64,000 bases of DNA from Anditalea andensis (GTDB taxonomy: Bacteria > Bacteroidota > Bacteroidia > Cytophagales > Cyclobacteriaceae). This document shows positions 46,804-56,041 of this stretch, one piece after another. The DNA lies in assembly GCF_000714815.1 (NCBI RefSeq), contig NZ_JMIH01000013.1, positions 62,001 through 126,000 of the forward strand, in the 5' to 3' direction. Every line of letters begins with the position of its first letter. The stretch's first letter is position 1. The position numbers and the translations under genes were made by a program. Below the pieces are notes generated by a model, which searched no databases, had not been told where the DNA came from, and saw nothing but the letters and a program-made list of their open reading frames with translations.

Positions 46804-48261
46804 TCATGGTTTTACAGTGTTTAGCTGAGATATATAATTGGTGGTTTTTACAAACTGTAGTGTGATTAAATTTAATCCCATATAATTTATAGAGGCAAAT
46901 ACAATGAACACATATCCCATGATAAGCATACCTTTGACTATCAAACATATGCCCATTAGGGTCATAAGCAGTGCCAAACCTATAGGAAAGACCGTATCTC
47001 CTCCTTCAGAAAGAAACTTATTAGTTCTTTTAAACGGTTTTTTCAAACCTATCATACTATCCCACCAACTAAATGTATGGACATCCAGCATACTGATATG
47101 AAATAAAAAGGTTTGAAAATGCACCATACTATAAAATCTGGTGGTAAAGCCGAAAAGAAAGAATTTTCCGATCATATAAACACCTATATTGATACTCACC
47201 AGATAAAGAATGGAATAAAAGGATTGGATTTTAAAAAATGGAAAAATCATCAGTATGCTTAATAGGGTAAGAAAGGAAAAACCCAGAAAATTAACCCAAG
47301 CTGTTAACTGTATACCTATATCTATTTTTTTTCCTATGGAAACTTCCTTCTTAAACATCAGGTTGCGCAAACACTGGATATTTCCAAATGCCCATCTTTC
47401 GCGCTGTATACGCATATCCTTGAGGGTATTGGGTAGCATCCCTTTTCCGATAAGAATATCTGCGTAAAAAGTTTTAAGTTGGTGTTCATGAAATTTGATC
47501 CCTATTTCAGCATCTTCTGTGATCGAAAATGTCTTCCATCCGCCTACCTGCTGTATGGCTGATATACTGTAAAGTGACAATGTACCTGTAGAAAGCATAC
47601 TTTCAGATCTATTGCTACCTCTGGCAAATGCTTTGAAATAATGGTTATATTCTTCATTCATCCCACCTATAGTATCCTGACTAGTATAATTTTGGGGGAA
47701 CTGTACCAAACAGGCATTTTCTCCCTGCGCCACCCCAACAGCCTTATTCAGACTATCAGCGTACAATTGATAATCGGCATCTACCACAAAAGCATATTTG
47801 GCTTTAGGGTCTGTTATTTCCAAGCATTTGGTTAGCGCACCAGCTTTGAACCCAGATAGTTTTTCGTAATGCCTGAATTTCACCAAGGCATACTTTTTAC
47901 AGAATTGCTCTACTGGTTTCCATAATTTTTCATCTGTGGTATTATTATCTAAAACTATTATTTCATAATTAGGATAATCTACTCGTAGACAAGACTGTAT
48001 GGTCCTGATCACTACCTCTGCGGGCTCGTTATGGGTGGGTATGTGAATAGAAATCATCGGGTAGGCTGTGAGTGTCTTAAAAGTTGGCTTTTTATACCTT
48101 CTCAATGCCCACTTTAGTTGATAGCCAATATGCACAACTGTCATGACCACCGAAATACCCAAAATCATAATAATCAAATCCGGTATATAATAAACGCCCA
48201 ATATAATGGGAAATAGCAATAATAAACTTATCCTGGATTTGATGCCAAAAATAGATTCCAT
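46804..48261 (-). CDS. Membrane glycosyltransferase family 2, cellulose-synthase-like
   Basis: This 485-residue processive-type enzyme has two membrane helices at the N-terminus (about 11-48), a GT-A domain, and four or five helices after residue 310. The D,D,D,QxxRW set is complete: D105 in IIVLDNN, D161/D163 in VVDADYQ, D250 in SITEDAEIG and QRERW at 286-290. Enzymes of this kind make and export beta-linked polysaccharide or lipid-linked sugars. No PilZ domain is present. It stands 321 bases upstream of the other three glycosyltransferases. Confidence 0.92.
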   Translation of the reverse strand: MESIFGIKSRISLLLLFPIILGVYYIPDLIIMILGISVVMTVVHIGYQLKWALRRYKKPTFKTLTAYPMISIHIPTHNEPAEVVIRTIQSCLRVDYPNYEIIVLDNNTTDEKLWKPVEQFCKKYALVKFRHYEKLSGFKAGALTKCLEITDPKAKYAFVVDADYQLYADSLNKAVGVAQGENACLVQFPQNYTSQDTIGGMNEEYNHYFKAFARGSNRSESMLSTGTLSLYSISAIQQVGGWKTFSITEDAEIGIKFHEHQLKTFYADILIGKGMLPNTLKDMRIQRERWAFGNIQCLRNLMFKKEVSIGKKIDIGIQLTAWVNFLGFSFLTLLSILMIFPFFKIQSFYSILYLVSINIGVYMIGKFFLFGFTTRFYSMVHFQTFLFHISMLDVHTFSWWDSMIGLKKPFKRTNKFLSEGGDTVFPIGLALLMTLMGICLIVKGMLIMGYVFIVFASINYMGLNLITLQFVKTTNYISQLNTVKP

Positions 48262-48718
48262 ATGACACAGTGTTAGATTTTTAATTCTAAAATAAATATA
48301 GTGGCTGACATGGCTGCTTATTCATTTATTCTACATGGTCATATTAACTCCTATTGTTTACTTTGGTTTTAGAATTGGTATAAATTTCTTATTTTATCTT
48401 TTTTTTTTATTACTATATATTTAAATGTTTAAATTTATAAGCCTTAGAGCCGCTTCATTGCCAACCTTTTGACTTGCTCATCAGGATCAATTTATCCACT
48501 AAAACTATTTTGCTGAAGAAGGGTATAAGGCAATGAACTTTTTATAAGAAAACGGCCGTGCCTTATGAGAGTCATCCTTTTTTTGAGATCATTAACGCCT
48601 AATACCTATAGGAAAATTGACTATACTAACATATAATCCGGTAGAAGGTAAAGGTATTAGTTTAACCGAAGGGTAGGAAAACCCTTGCAAGATACTATGC
48701 ACTAAACCTCTTCTACCT
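48262..48718. other. Intergenic region
   Basis: I found no gene or strong signal in these 457 AT-rich bases between the membrane glycosyltransferase start and the BCCT stop. No terminator hairpin with a T-run was seen after the BCCT gene. Confidence 0.45.
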
Positions 48719-50230
48719 TTACTTTGGATGCTTCGTATTGAATGGATTAATGGGTGCTACCCAGATAAAGTATAGCATATAAAGGATCATGCCCAAAAAC
48801 AAAAAGCTGAATGGCAGAGCAAAAAGTATAAGCATCTGACTCACCGAACTGAGCAGTTCCTCCTTTCCAACCATTATCAAAGAGCTGGTAAACAGCACCA
48901 GTACCACTCCCCAGAAAATACGAAGAGGCTTCCTGGGCTGAGGAGATCCATTATCTGTAAACATGCCCAAAACATAAATAGCGGAATCTATGGAAGTGAT
49001 TAAGAAAGTGCCAATAAGTATAAATGCAAAAATCTGCGACATTCCACTAAATGGAAGAAAATCAAAAAAATTAAAAATCCCTGTATATATAGAATCAAAA
49101 AGAGATTCGGGATGATCTACTCCTTTGAGAATCAAAAAAGCCTCGGAACCGAAAACAGAAAACCAGAAAAAAGTGCCTATAGAAGGAATCAAAAGACTTC
49201 CTAATATCATAGACCTTATGGTACGGCCTCTAGATATTCTGGCTATAAAAACTCCCGTAAACGGGGCCCATGCCAACCAAAAAGCCCAATAAAAATAAGT
49301 CCATTCAGTGAGAAAAGGCAGGGGTACCTGACTTTTTCCTACATTTAGGCTCATAGGGATGAAATCTCGGAAATAGTAATAAAGCGAATGAACAAACCTT
49401 TGTAAGATTAACTGCATATCCCCCTGAAAGAAGCTAAAAAAGAGCAGAAAAAGAGCTAAAGAAATGTTAAAATTGGAAAGCAGCCTTATCCCCCTGCTTA
49501 CACCCAAATAAGCAGAAAGGGTAGCTATACCCCCTACTAAAACCACGACCAATATGGTATAATAAGCAGGTAAACTTGGAATTCCTATTATATAAGCAAA
49601 ACCTTCCGTCAACTGTCTACTTCCCAGTCCTACCGCAGCCACCACCCCCAGCAGGGTACTGATGACCGTCACTGTATCTATTGGAGTCACCCATCGAAGC
49701 TTTTGGTAAGAATACGGTAAAATGGCAGAACTCAGTATGGTCCCCTTTTTAAGATACAGATTGTAGGCGATGATCAGGCCAAACATACCATAAAATGCCC
49801 AAGGTGTCAATCCCCAATGAAAGAATGTATATTGCAGAGCATATACTTCCAGCTCATAACCGGGAGTGCCCGGTGGATGTTGAAAAAAATACACAGGCTC
49901 CTGTACCGCACGAAGCAGCAGTCCTGCCCCCATACCGGTACTGTACAGCATGGCTACCCAAGAAAAGAGTGGAAATTCCGGCTTCCCCTCTCCCAATCTG
50001 ATACCTCCCCATTTAGAAACTGCCAAGATCAGAAGCAAAGCCACTATAAAACAGCCAAGATAAAGGTAGTAATGACCAAAAAGATTTAGGCTTCTCTCTG
50101 TATTAAGCTCCAACCAGTTTCTCATATGCGTAGGAAACAATCCGCCTAAAGCCATAAAGATGACGCAAAAGCTTCCGGAAGCTGCCAGAGTAGGGTTTGC
50201 ACTAAAAGATAGTTTTCGGGAAGTGCTCAA
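48719..50230 (-). CDS. BCCT-family transporter (betaine/choline/carnitine type)
   Basis: The 503-residue inner-membrane protein has about 12 helices and BCCT signatures: YSTGMGAGLLLRAVQEPVYF near 91-110, FFHWGLTPWAFYGM near 132-145, and WLAWAPFTGVFIARISRGRT near 311-330. The last is the family's most conserved motif. BCCT carriers take up compatible solutes such as glycine betaine, driven by sodium or protons. The best start is TTG at 50230, since an in-frame stop lies just upstream and the next Met is inside the first helix; it gives ten residues before ANPTL. The substrate is not certain. Confidence 0.88.
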   Translation of the reverse strand: MSTSRKLSFSANPTLAASGSFCVIFMALGGLFPTHMRNWLELNTERSLNLFGHYYLYLGCFIVALLLILAVSKWGGIRLGEGKPEFPLFSWVAMLYSTGMGAGLLLRAVQEPVYFFQHPPGTPGYELEVYALQYTFFHWGLTPWAFYGMFGLIIAYNLYLKKGTILSSAILPYSYQKLRWVTPIDTVTVISTLLGVVAAVGLGSRQLTEGFAYIIGIPSLPAYYTILVVVLVGGIATLSAYLGVSRGIRLLSNFNISLALFLLFFSFFQGDMQLILQRFVHSLYYYFRDFIPMSLNVGKSQVPLPFLTEWTYFYWAFWLAWAPFTGVFIARISRGRTIRSMILGSLLIPSIGTFFWFSVFGSEAFLILKGVDHPESLFDSIYTGIFNFFDFLPFSGMSQIFAFILIGTFLITSIDSAIYVLGMFTDNGSPQPRKPLRIFWGVVLVLFTSSLIMVGKEELLSSVSQMLILFALPFSFLFLGMILYMLYFIWVAPINPFNTKHPK

Positions 50231-50641
50231 ATTAGTTTGTATTGGAATTTAAAAACTTTTCAAAAGATATATGTTTCGCACAGGAAAACCTATACGAAAA
50301 ATTTTTGTTTTTTAAGAGATTGAATATAACCCCATAAACGGTTTCATATTGTAATAAAAATAGGCAGGAAATTTTCTATCCAATGGACCTTATAAACATT
50401 CTCTAAAGAAGAAGTATAATATTTATGCCCCAAGCCCTTCAGTTTACCTATTATTTTCTTAGCGAGATCACCTCATAACGTGGTACCTACTAAATTAAAA
50501 CATCCGCCATTTTCCACCTACTGTCCTATTTAAAATAGTTTATACTGCTACCTTCCTCCTGCTTACTCTCTGTTCCGCTACAGGCCCACATTTAAAATTA
50601 AGATTTCAATGTTTATATTTGACTATCAAAGTGTAATATGA
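50231..50641. other. Divergent intergenic region
   Basis: These 411 bases separate the BCCT and AraC genes. Apart from the AraC promoter candidate given separately, I see no gene or structured element. Confidence 0.45.
50591..50621 (+). promoter_or_regulatory. Candidate promoter for the AraC gene
   Basis: TATATTTG at 50614-50621 matches the -7 consensus TAnnTTTG; TTTA, three of four to the -33 TTTG, lies 19 bases upstream. The -7 box ends 20 bases before the start codon. Confidence 0.45.
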
Positions 50642-51499
50642 ATGTCAGAAAATAACAATTCTATTCCTGTTAAATCATTCCCAAAAGAATTTGGCAGTGG
50701 TATAGCTATAGCTAAAATATCCTCGGATCATTTTAGGGTAGAAGAAGAAACCAGACATTCCCATCGCCACGACTATCATTTTTTTGTATTGCAGGTAAAA
50801 GGTATATCCCATACAGAAATAGATTTTGAAAAACATTTGATTGACCAACCTTCTATTTTATACCTAACACCTAACCAAGTCCACCGCGCTTTGAAAGTCG
50901 AAAAGATAAAAATGTACATTTTGCTGATGAGTCAGGAAAATCTGAATACTGCCTATAAGAATACATTGCAGAGTCTGGCACCGGTTGGGCCTTTATCAGT
51001 AAAAGAAGGAGACTTAGCTATTTTAAAACAGACCTTCTCTTTATGTTCAAACCTTTTTGAGAGAACCACTGAGAAATTTCATCATTCTATCTTAAAAGAC
51101 AGTTGCAATGCCTTGATAGGCATGATCATCTCCCTATATTTAAAACAAATAAGACCATCTGAAAATTTCACACGATACGAAAGGATCGAGTTATCTTTTG
51201 TGAAATTATTGGACCAAAATTTTCACCATTTAAAACGTCCTTCTGATTATGCACTTAAAATGCATATTTCGGTATCCTATCTAAATGAATGTATCAAAAA
51301 AGTAACAGGTTTTTCGGTTACTCATCATATACAACAACGCATAATACTCGAAGCCAAACGCCTGCTTTATCACTCTGATTTATCAGTAAAAGAAATTGCT
51401 TCTGAATTAGGATATGATGATTACCCCTACTTTTCAAGACTTTTTACCAAAATCACAGGTAATACTGCGATGCAATTCCGAAATAAAAACCGCGATTGA
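50642..51499 (+). CDS. AraC-family transcriptional regulator
   Basis: The 285-residue regulator has an N-terminal cupin-like sensor (about 30-110, with RHSHRHDYHFFVLQVKG) and a C-terminal double helix-turn-helix from about 185. The latter shows MHISVSYLNECIKKVTGFS and the family signature IASELGYDDYPYFSRLFTKITG. It lies 77 bases upstream of a siderophore-interacting flavoprotein on the same strand and probably controls it. The effector is unknown. Confidence 0.9.
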   Translation: MSENNNSIPVKSFPKEFGSGIAIAKISSDHFRVEEETRHSHRHDYHFFVLQVKGISHTEIDFEKHLIDQPSILYLTPNQVHRALKVEKIKMYILLMSQENLNTAYKNTLQSLAPVGPLSVKEGDLAILKQTFSLCSNLFERTTEKFHHSILKDSCNALIGMIISLYLKQIRPSENFTRYERIELSFVKLLDQNFHHLKRPSDYALKMHISVSYLNECIKKVTGFSVTHHIQQRIILEAKRLLYHSDLSVKEIASELGYDDYPYFSRLFTKITGNTAMQFRNKNRD

Positions 51500-51576
51500 T
51501 CCAATACCTACACTATTTCGTCCTTTCATGAATATACCTGAGTGATGATATTTGCACTTAAATAAAAATCAAAGTT

Positions 51577-52293
51577 ATGCCAAGTGCTCCTAAATGGTTA
51601 TTTGATACTGTGGACATGTTCCTGTCCAAACTGCCAAGAGTGGAAGTAGTAGATACTGTATATTTATCGAAGTCGATTAAGAAAATACGTTTTCAAGGTG
51701 ATTTTGATAACCTTAGCTTTCCTGTAGGTGCCTTTATGGACTTTAGGGTGAGTGACACCGAAGCGAGAAGATATACGGTATCTTACGTAGATATTGAGAA
51801 TGAGATTCTAGAGTTTATAGTTCATTTACATGGCCAAGGAGTTGGATGCATGTATATGGACAATTTAAAAGTTGGTGATATCATCAATCTGAACAAACCC
51901 CGAGGGGAGCGAAATTATTATGACAAAACCAAAAAAAAAGTTGTCCTTTTTGGAGACGAGACTTCCTTGGGACTTGCTTGTTCATTTCATCGCGTATTAA
52001 AGAAAAATGGGCACCAATTCCAGTTTTATTTTGAAATGGATAATGAAAACAAGGATATATGCTCGTTATTGGGCCTTCAGAATTGCACCATATTCCCCAA
52101 AGACGGGAATTTTAGAGACCAAGGATGGGTTAGTCATCTGCCTATAATAACATCGGCTGAATGGCAGGATGCTTACTTTGTACTGACTGGAAATGTCAAC
52201 GCTGCCAAAACTTTCAAAAAGGTAATAAAACAGCAGACCAATGGCAAGGTATATCTACACGGGTATTGGCTTGAAGGGAAAAAAGGGTTATAA
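51577..52293 (+). CDS. Siderophore-interacting FAD-binding protein
   Basis: The 238-residue flavoprotein should reduce ferric siderophore in the cytoplasm using NAD(P)H. The FAD-binding motif is ARRYTVSYVD (about 64-73), preceded by GAFMDFRV. GDETSLGLACSF near 128-139 is the start of the NAD(P)H-binding half. The C-terminus HGYWLEGKKG matches the usual YWRxG ending. The family places it in iron uptake. No siderophore receptor lies nearby; the AraC gene is its only evident partner. Confidence 0.85.
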   Translation: MPSAPKWLFDTVDMFLSKLPRVEVVDTVYLSKSIKKIRFQGDFDNLSFPVGAFMDFRVSDTEARRYTVSYVDIENEILEFIVHLHGQGVGCMYMDNLKVGDIINLNKPRGERNYYDKTKKKVVLFGDETSLGLACSFHRVLKKNGHQFQFYFEMDNENKDICSLLGLQNCTIFPKDGNFRDQGWVSHLPIITSAEWQDAYFVLTGNVNAAKTFKKVIKQQTNGKVYLHGYWLEGKKGL

Positions 52294-52663
52294 TGACCAC
52301 ATCAATCATACCTCACCCTTCCAATGAAGGTTAATTACGTACCATATCTGATAAATGCAATTTTAGAGTGGTTATCAAATAGGTAAGGATAATAAGTTGA
52401 TTTCCAGAAAATCTGATATTGTAATAAAGTATATCTCTTTCCACTACCCATCTTTAAGTTTTGGTATAAATGTTCATGGATGGGCAGTTCTTTAACCCAG
52501 CACTTTTTAAGCAGCTATATTGGGTAAAAACGGCTTATAAATAACTGAATTTATAAACAATTAAATCTATACGTAATCGAATCCCCTATATTTCTATATT
52601 CTCCATTAGCACCAAAAAAACGAGTTTTCTACCTGCCGGGGGGTAGTAGAAATTTCTTTTCAA
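52294..52663. other. Convergent intergenic region
   Basis: These 370 bases lie between the convergent siderophore-interacting and epimerase genes. One weak inverted repeat with a mismatch (near 52316-52333) has no T-run and is not called as a terminator. Confidence 0.45.
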
Positions 52664-53608
52664 TTAAAAATACCGATGGGACTCAAACCAGTCTACGGCT
52701 TCTTGTACCGCTTCATCTATTTTACGGGGCGATATTTTAAGCTCATGGTAAGATGCTGAGCCATCATAATAAAGGCAGTGATTAATTATAGAGGCATTGG
52801 TGCTGTTCAGCTGGGGGGATTTGCCGGTAACAGCCTTATAAAAAGAACCCAATGCTCCGCCTAATTGAATGGCTGGGGAGGGAATAGGAATGATCAGGTG
52901 ATTACGGTTAGTAACTTTTGCTATTATTTTAAAAAAACTTTGATATGATTTATTATCGTTAGCCAAAAGGTATCTTTTACCATACACCGGCAATTCCAGC
53001 ACCTTCTGAATAGCTTCCGCTACATCTCTTACATGTATGAAACTTTTACCTCCTGAAGGAGTAAAGACTATTTTATTACGCAGATAATGAAGGATTGATT
53101 GGCCAGAGGATGGCTTGCTGTCGCGGGGACCTATCATGAAGGAAGGATTTACTACCACACACTTGACCACCTGCTGTTCCAATACATATTTTTCGGCGGC
53201 AAGTTTACTCTGAACGTATTCGGTATCCAGGCTAAGCGTGGGATCGTTTAAAATAGGGAAAGTATTGGCAGTACTTACCATTACCACTTTCTCCACTCGT
53301 GCTTTTCCCGCTGCGGCTATTATATTCATGGTTCCGTGAAGGTTAATCCGGTCATGCTCTTCCCGGCTACTTCCCCACTGTTTGGTATTGGCTGCACAAT
53401 GGATGATCGCTTGACAACCTTTGGCTGCTTTAAAAATAGAGTTTTTGTCTTCTAAATCACCGAAATGAATGATCGGTGACAAACCTGTCAATCCCCGTGT
53501 ATCACTAGTCCGGCGAAGTAGCGCGTTCACTTCATATCCCTGACTGAGCATCCATTCCACCACATTGGCACCGAGAAGACCACTGGCTCCGGTTACTAAG
53601 ACTCTCAT
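52664..53608 (-). CDS. NAD-dependent epimerase/dehydratase family protein (extended SDR)
   Basis: The 314-residue enzyme has an extended-SDR Rossmann fold. The NAD motif is GASGLLG (7-13), and the catalytic pair Y131 and K135 lies in YVQSKLAAEK. FIHVRDVAEAI near 190-200 is the usual substrate-side motif. The closest-looking group is the dihydroflavonol-4-reductase or 3-beta-hydroxysteroid-dehydrogenase-like one, so sugar epimerisation should not be assumed. Its start overlaps the stop of the upstream SDR gene (ATGA). Confidence 0.88.
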   Translation of the reverse strand: MRVLVTGASGLLGANVVEWMLSQGYEVNALLRRTSDTRGLTGLSPIIHFGDLEDKNSIFKAAKGCQAIIHCAANTKQWGSSREEHDRINLHGTMNIIAAAGKARVEKVVMVSTANTFPILNDPTLSLDTEYVQSKLAAEKYVLEQQVVKCVVVNPSFMIGPRDSKPSSGQSILHYLRNKIVFTPSGGKSFIHVRDVAEAIQKVLELPVYGKRYLLANDNKSYQSFFKIIAKVTNRNHLIIPIPSPAIQLGGALGSFYKAVTGKSPQLNSTNASIINHCLYYDGSASYHELKISPRKIDEAVQEAVDWFESHRYF

Positions 53609-54432
53609 ATGCTTTGTCTTTCACTTTCAGAAAAAACTTCCTTACTCAGTACCTTATAAATCATAGGCATAGCAAAAATCCTGGGAATGAATTTCAACAA
53701 CCGAATTATAACTTTATTATAAACTCCAGGAATGATAACCTTGTCACCGGCTAACATTTTGCTCACCCCTATATCAGCTACATCATCTACGGTCAGCCAG
53801 GCACCTTTTCCCATGAACCCATGCTTACCTATTCTGGCCTCATTATCTTCAGATGTATTCATAGGCCCAGGGTGCATGACGGCTACGTGTACACCTGTAT
53901 CTTTTAATTCTTCACCTAAACCTACAGAGAACGAATAGACAAAAGCTTTACTGGCTGGATAGACCATTTTGAATGGCATTGGCTTAAAAGCGGCTATGCT
54001 GGATACATTCAAAATAAATGAATGCTCTTGTGCTTTTAGAGCGGGCAGAAAATACCTGGTCAATAAAGTCAAGGCCCTCACGTTGACCAATAGCATGGTA
54101 TCTATAAGTGATATAGAGGTCTGCTCAAACAAGGCACTTCCTCCCAGACCTGCATTGTTTACCAAGCCTGCTATCTGTACTTTTTGATTTAATACCCAAT
54201 CGGCAAATTCTTTTATATTTTCCCCCTTACACAAGTCAGTTTCAAAATGAAGGATTTTGACACCATATTCATTGGCCAGCATTCTGCTATAATTCGCCAG
54301 TCCTTCTCCCGGAAGAGAAAGCAAGATTAAGTTGCATCCCTCCAAGGCAAATCTCTTTGCCAATGCCTTACCCAACCCTAAACTTGCTCCAGTGATAATT
54401 ATATATTTGTTAGAATAATTTTTATACTTCAT
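53605..54432 (-). CDS. Classical short-chain dehydrogenase/reductase (SDR)
   Basis: The 275-residue oxidoreductase has TGASLGLG (14-21) for the cofactor, NNAG (92-95), and the Ser-Tyr-Lys triad S145, Y158, K162 in VSSIAAF and YPASKAF. The residue after the first strand favours NADP(H) or NAD(H) about equally by eye. A C-terminal hydrophobic patch is common in the membrane-associated members of this group. It overlaps the extended-SDR gene by 4 bases, so the two enzymes probably act in one pathway, perhaps on lipids; the substrate is unknown. Confidence 0.9.
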   Translation of the reverse strand: MKYKNYSNKYIIITGASLGLGKALAKRFALEGCNLILLSLPGEGLANYSRMLANEYGVKILHFETDLCKGENIKEFADWVLNQKVQIAGLVNNAGLGGSALFEQTSISLIDTMLLVNVRALTLLTRYFLPALKAQEHSFILNVSSIAAFKPMPFKMVYPASKAFVYSFSVGLGEELKDTGVHVAVMHPGPMNTSEDNEARIGKHGFMGKGAWLTVDDVADIGVSKMLAGDKVIIPGVYNKVIIRLLKFIPRIFAMPMIYKVLSKEVFSESERQSI

Positions 54433-54491
54433 GTTTTTAAAAATGGATACTATTTATAATCAAAAATGTCAATACATTTTTTTCGTTTTAA

Positions 54492-55064
54492 TTAATAAGT
54501 GCTTTGTACGTTATATTCATCTATTTTTTCGAAAGTTTTTTCTACGCCATTTCTTATGGTAGCTCTTAGCCTTTCTTCCCTTCTGGGCAAAATTTTCTCA
54601 ACGATCCCTACCCAGACAGCCTCATCCCTATGGACATCTATTAAATGTAGCGTGGCTGTTCCATGCCTATAACGACCCGTTTCTACCGTTTCGCTGCGCC
54701 AGGCATACCTTCTCTGCCCAATGTAGGTAAATGTCCCTGGATCAGTCACTAACCCAGTCTGTCTGGTCTGCGTCCTTTCTTCGACCTGAACGCCTAGATT
54801 AATCTTTAGTTCAGGGCTAACTGTATCTCTTCTCACGCCCCGTTCCTCCATACGCTGTACTATTTCATCTTTTATAAGGCTTATGCTCATGTTGTCTTCG
54901 CTACTAAAAACACCATCCGTCCGGGTTTCGACAAAATCATAACTTTGATAATGGTTTAGGCTGAATTTTCGGTTATCATCTTCTACCACCGTAACAGAAG
55001 TAGTCCTACAACCTGTACCTAAGGCAATCACCACCATTAATAAGGATGTCTTTAGTATTTTCAT
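54492..55064 (-). CDS. DUF4136 lipoprotein
   Basis: Started at MKILKTSLL (55064), the protein has 190 residues with a lipobox ending GTGC (Cys19). An earlier start at 55172 would place 36 residues before the signal peptide and is rejected. The mature part has the DUF4136 outline: FSLNHYQSYDFV near 35, IVQRMEERGVRR near 69, and VWVGIVEKILPRREER near 151-166, before a C-terminal helix. DUF4136 proteins are envelope lipoproteins of unknown function. A 47-base structured hairpin lies in its upstream region. Confidence 0.85.
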   Translation of the reverse strand: MKILKTSLLMVVIALGTGCRTTSVTVVEDDNRKFSLNHYQSYDFVETRTDGVFSSEDNMSISLIKDEIVQRMEERGVRRDTVSPELKINLGVQVEERTQTRQTGLVTDPGTFTYIGQRRYAWRSETVETGRYRHGTATLHLIDVHRDEAVWVGIVEKILPRREERLRATIRNGVEKTFEKIDEYNVQSTY

Positions 55065-56041
55065 ATCAAGGGGGATAAAACTCATTAAAATAATGAGTGA
55101 AAACTCACATAAAACGTGCCCTTTCTCACTTATAAAAGCGCTTATTAACGATACTAAATAGAAACTCGCCAAAAACGTAAGAGTTCAAAAAAATTAATTT
55201 GTGCCTCGGATGGTACTGAGCGTCGATCTGACGCGCTGTACAACCCGAGGACTTAAGTTCTTTATATTAAGCATTTATTACATAAATACCTTCAAAGCTG
55301 ATATATTTGGAGATGTAAACATATGAATTAATAAATTAACCCGCAAACGTTTTCTTAAAAATATATGTAAGTATTATGTTAATAAATATAATTATTTGAA
55401 GCAAAAAAATTTTTGAAAGCCAAGTGCATTATTTAAGGTTTGATAATGAAACACTTGTCCTGTTAATACGTGAATTAAATAATTTTGGACCCAGCTAAAA
55501 AATACTTATACTAGACGAATAATGACTTATTGGAGAAATAAATTACTTTACCAACCCCATTAAACGACGCCTTTTATAGATTACTTTTAAATAAAATAGT
55601 AAATCTCCATCATTTACTTCATATGGAAATGAATAGGGTTAAAAATAACTATAAACTTACAGCGACCGGGCTGAGCAATATACTGCCTTGACATAGGCAT
55701 TTCAAAGTGGACCAAAGTTGAATACATCTCCAACCATCACCACACGATAAGCAACTGTATAATATTATTTTTAATGCTTAAATCAGCTTACCCTTTACTA
55801 GCAATATAGGATATAAGGCTCAAAAAGCCGGTCCGAATATCATAATTAGAAAACAATAAGCTTACTATTCCCTGGCAAAGGTAATGGCTCTTACGTTATC
55901 GATCAGTATCAATCCATGTTAATGCGATGTGCTTTTTTTCATTTCCCATACTCTACCCAACATGCAATAATCTTTGTAAAAGGTATTATCTTAGGCACAC
56001 TAATAGGATAATTATATTGAGAAGAAATAAATATCACCCCT
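55065..56041. other. Long intergenic region
   Basis: These 977 bases separate the divergent DUF4136 and sialidase-like genes. One strongly paired hairpin (55204-55250) is given separately. Short minus-strand pieces near 55.87-55.92 kb could be the end of an old gene (a segment reading LILIDNVRAITFARE then stop), but the support is too thin to call. Confidence 0.5.
55204..55250. other. Symmetric 47-base hairpin of unknown role
   Basis: Three stems are stacked in perfect register: CCTCGG/CCGAGG, GTAC/GTAC and GCGTC/GACGC. Two 3-by-3 internal loops separate them and a 5-base loop caps them. It is GC-rich against an AT-rich background. No direct T-run follows on the plus strand; on the minus strand a T-run begins about 10 bases after it, so a terminator or leader element is possible. 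No second copy was noticed in the window. Confidence 0.7.

Noticed and set aside
55868-55925. Minus-strand fragment reading LILIDNVRAITFARE before a stop
   Set aside because: It resembles the end of a carbohydrate-binding module, but stops and the short length leave too little to support a pseudogene.
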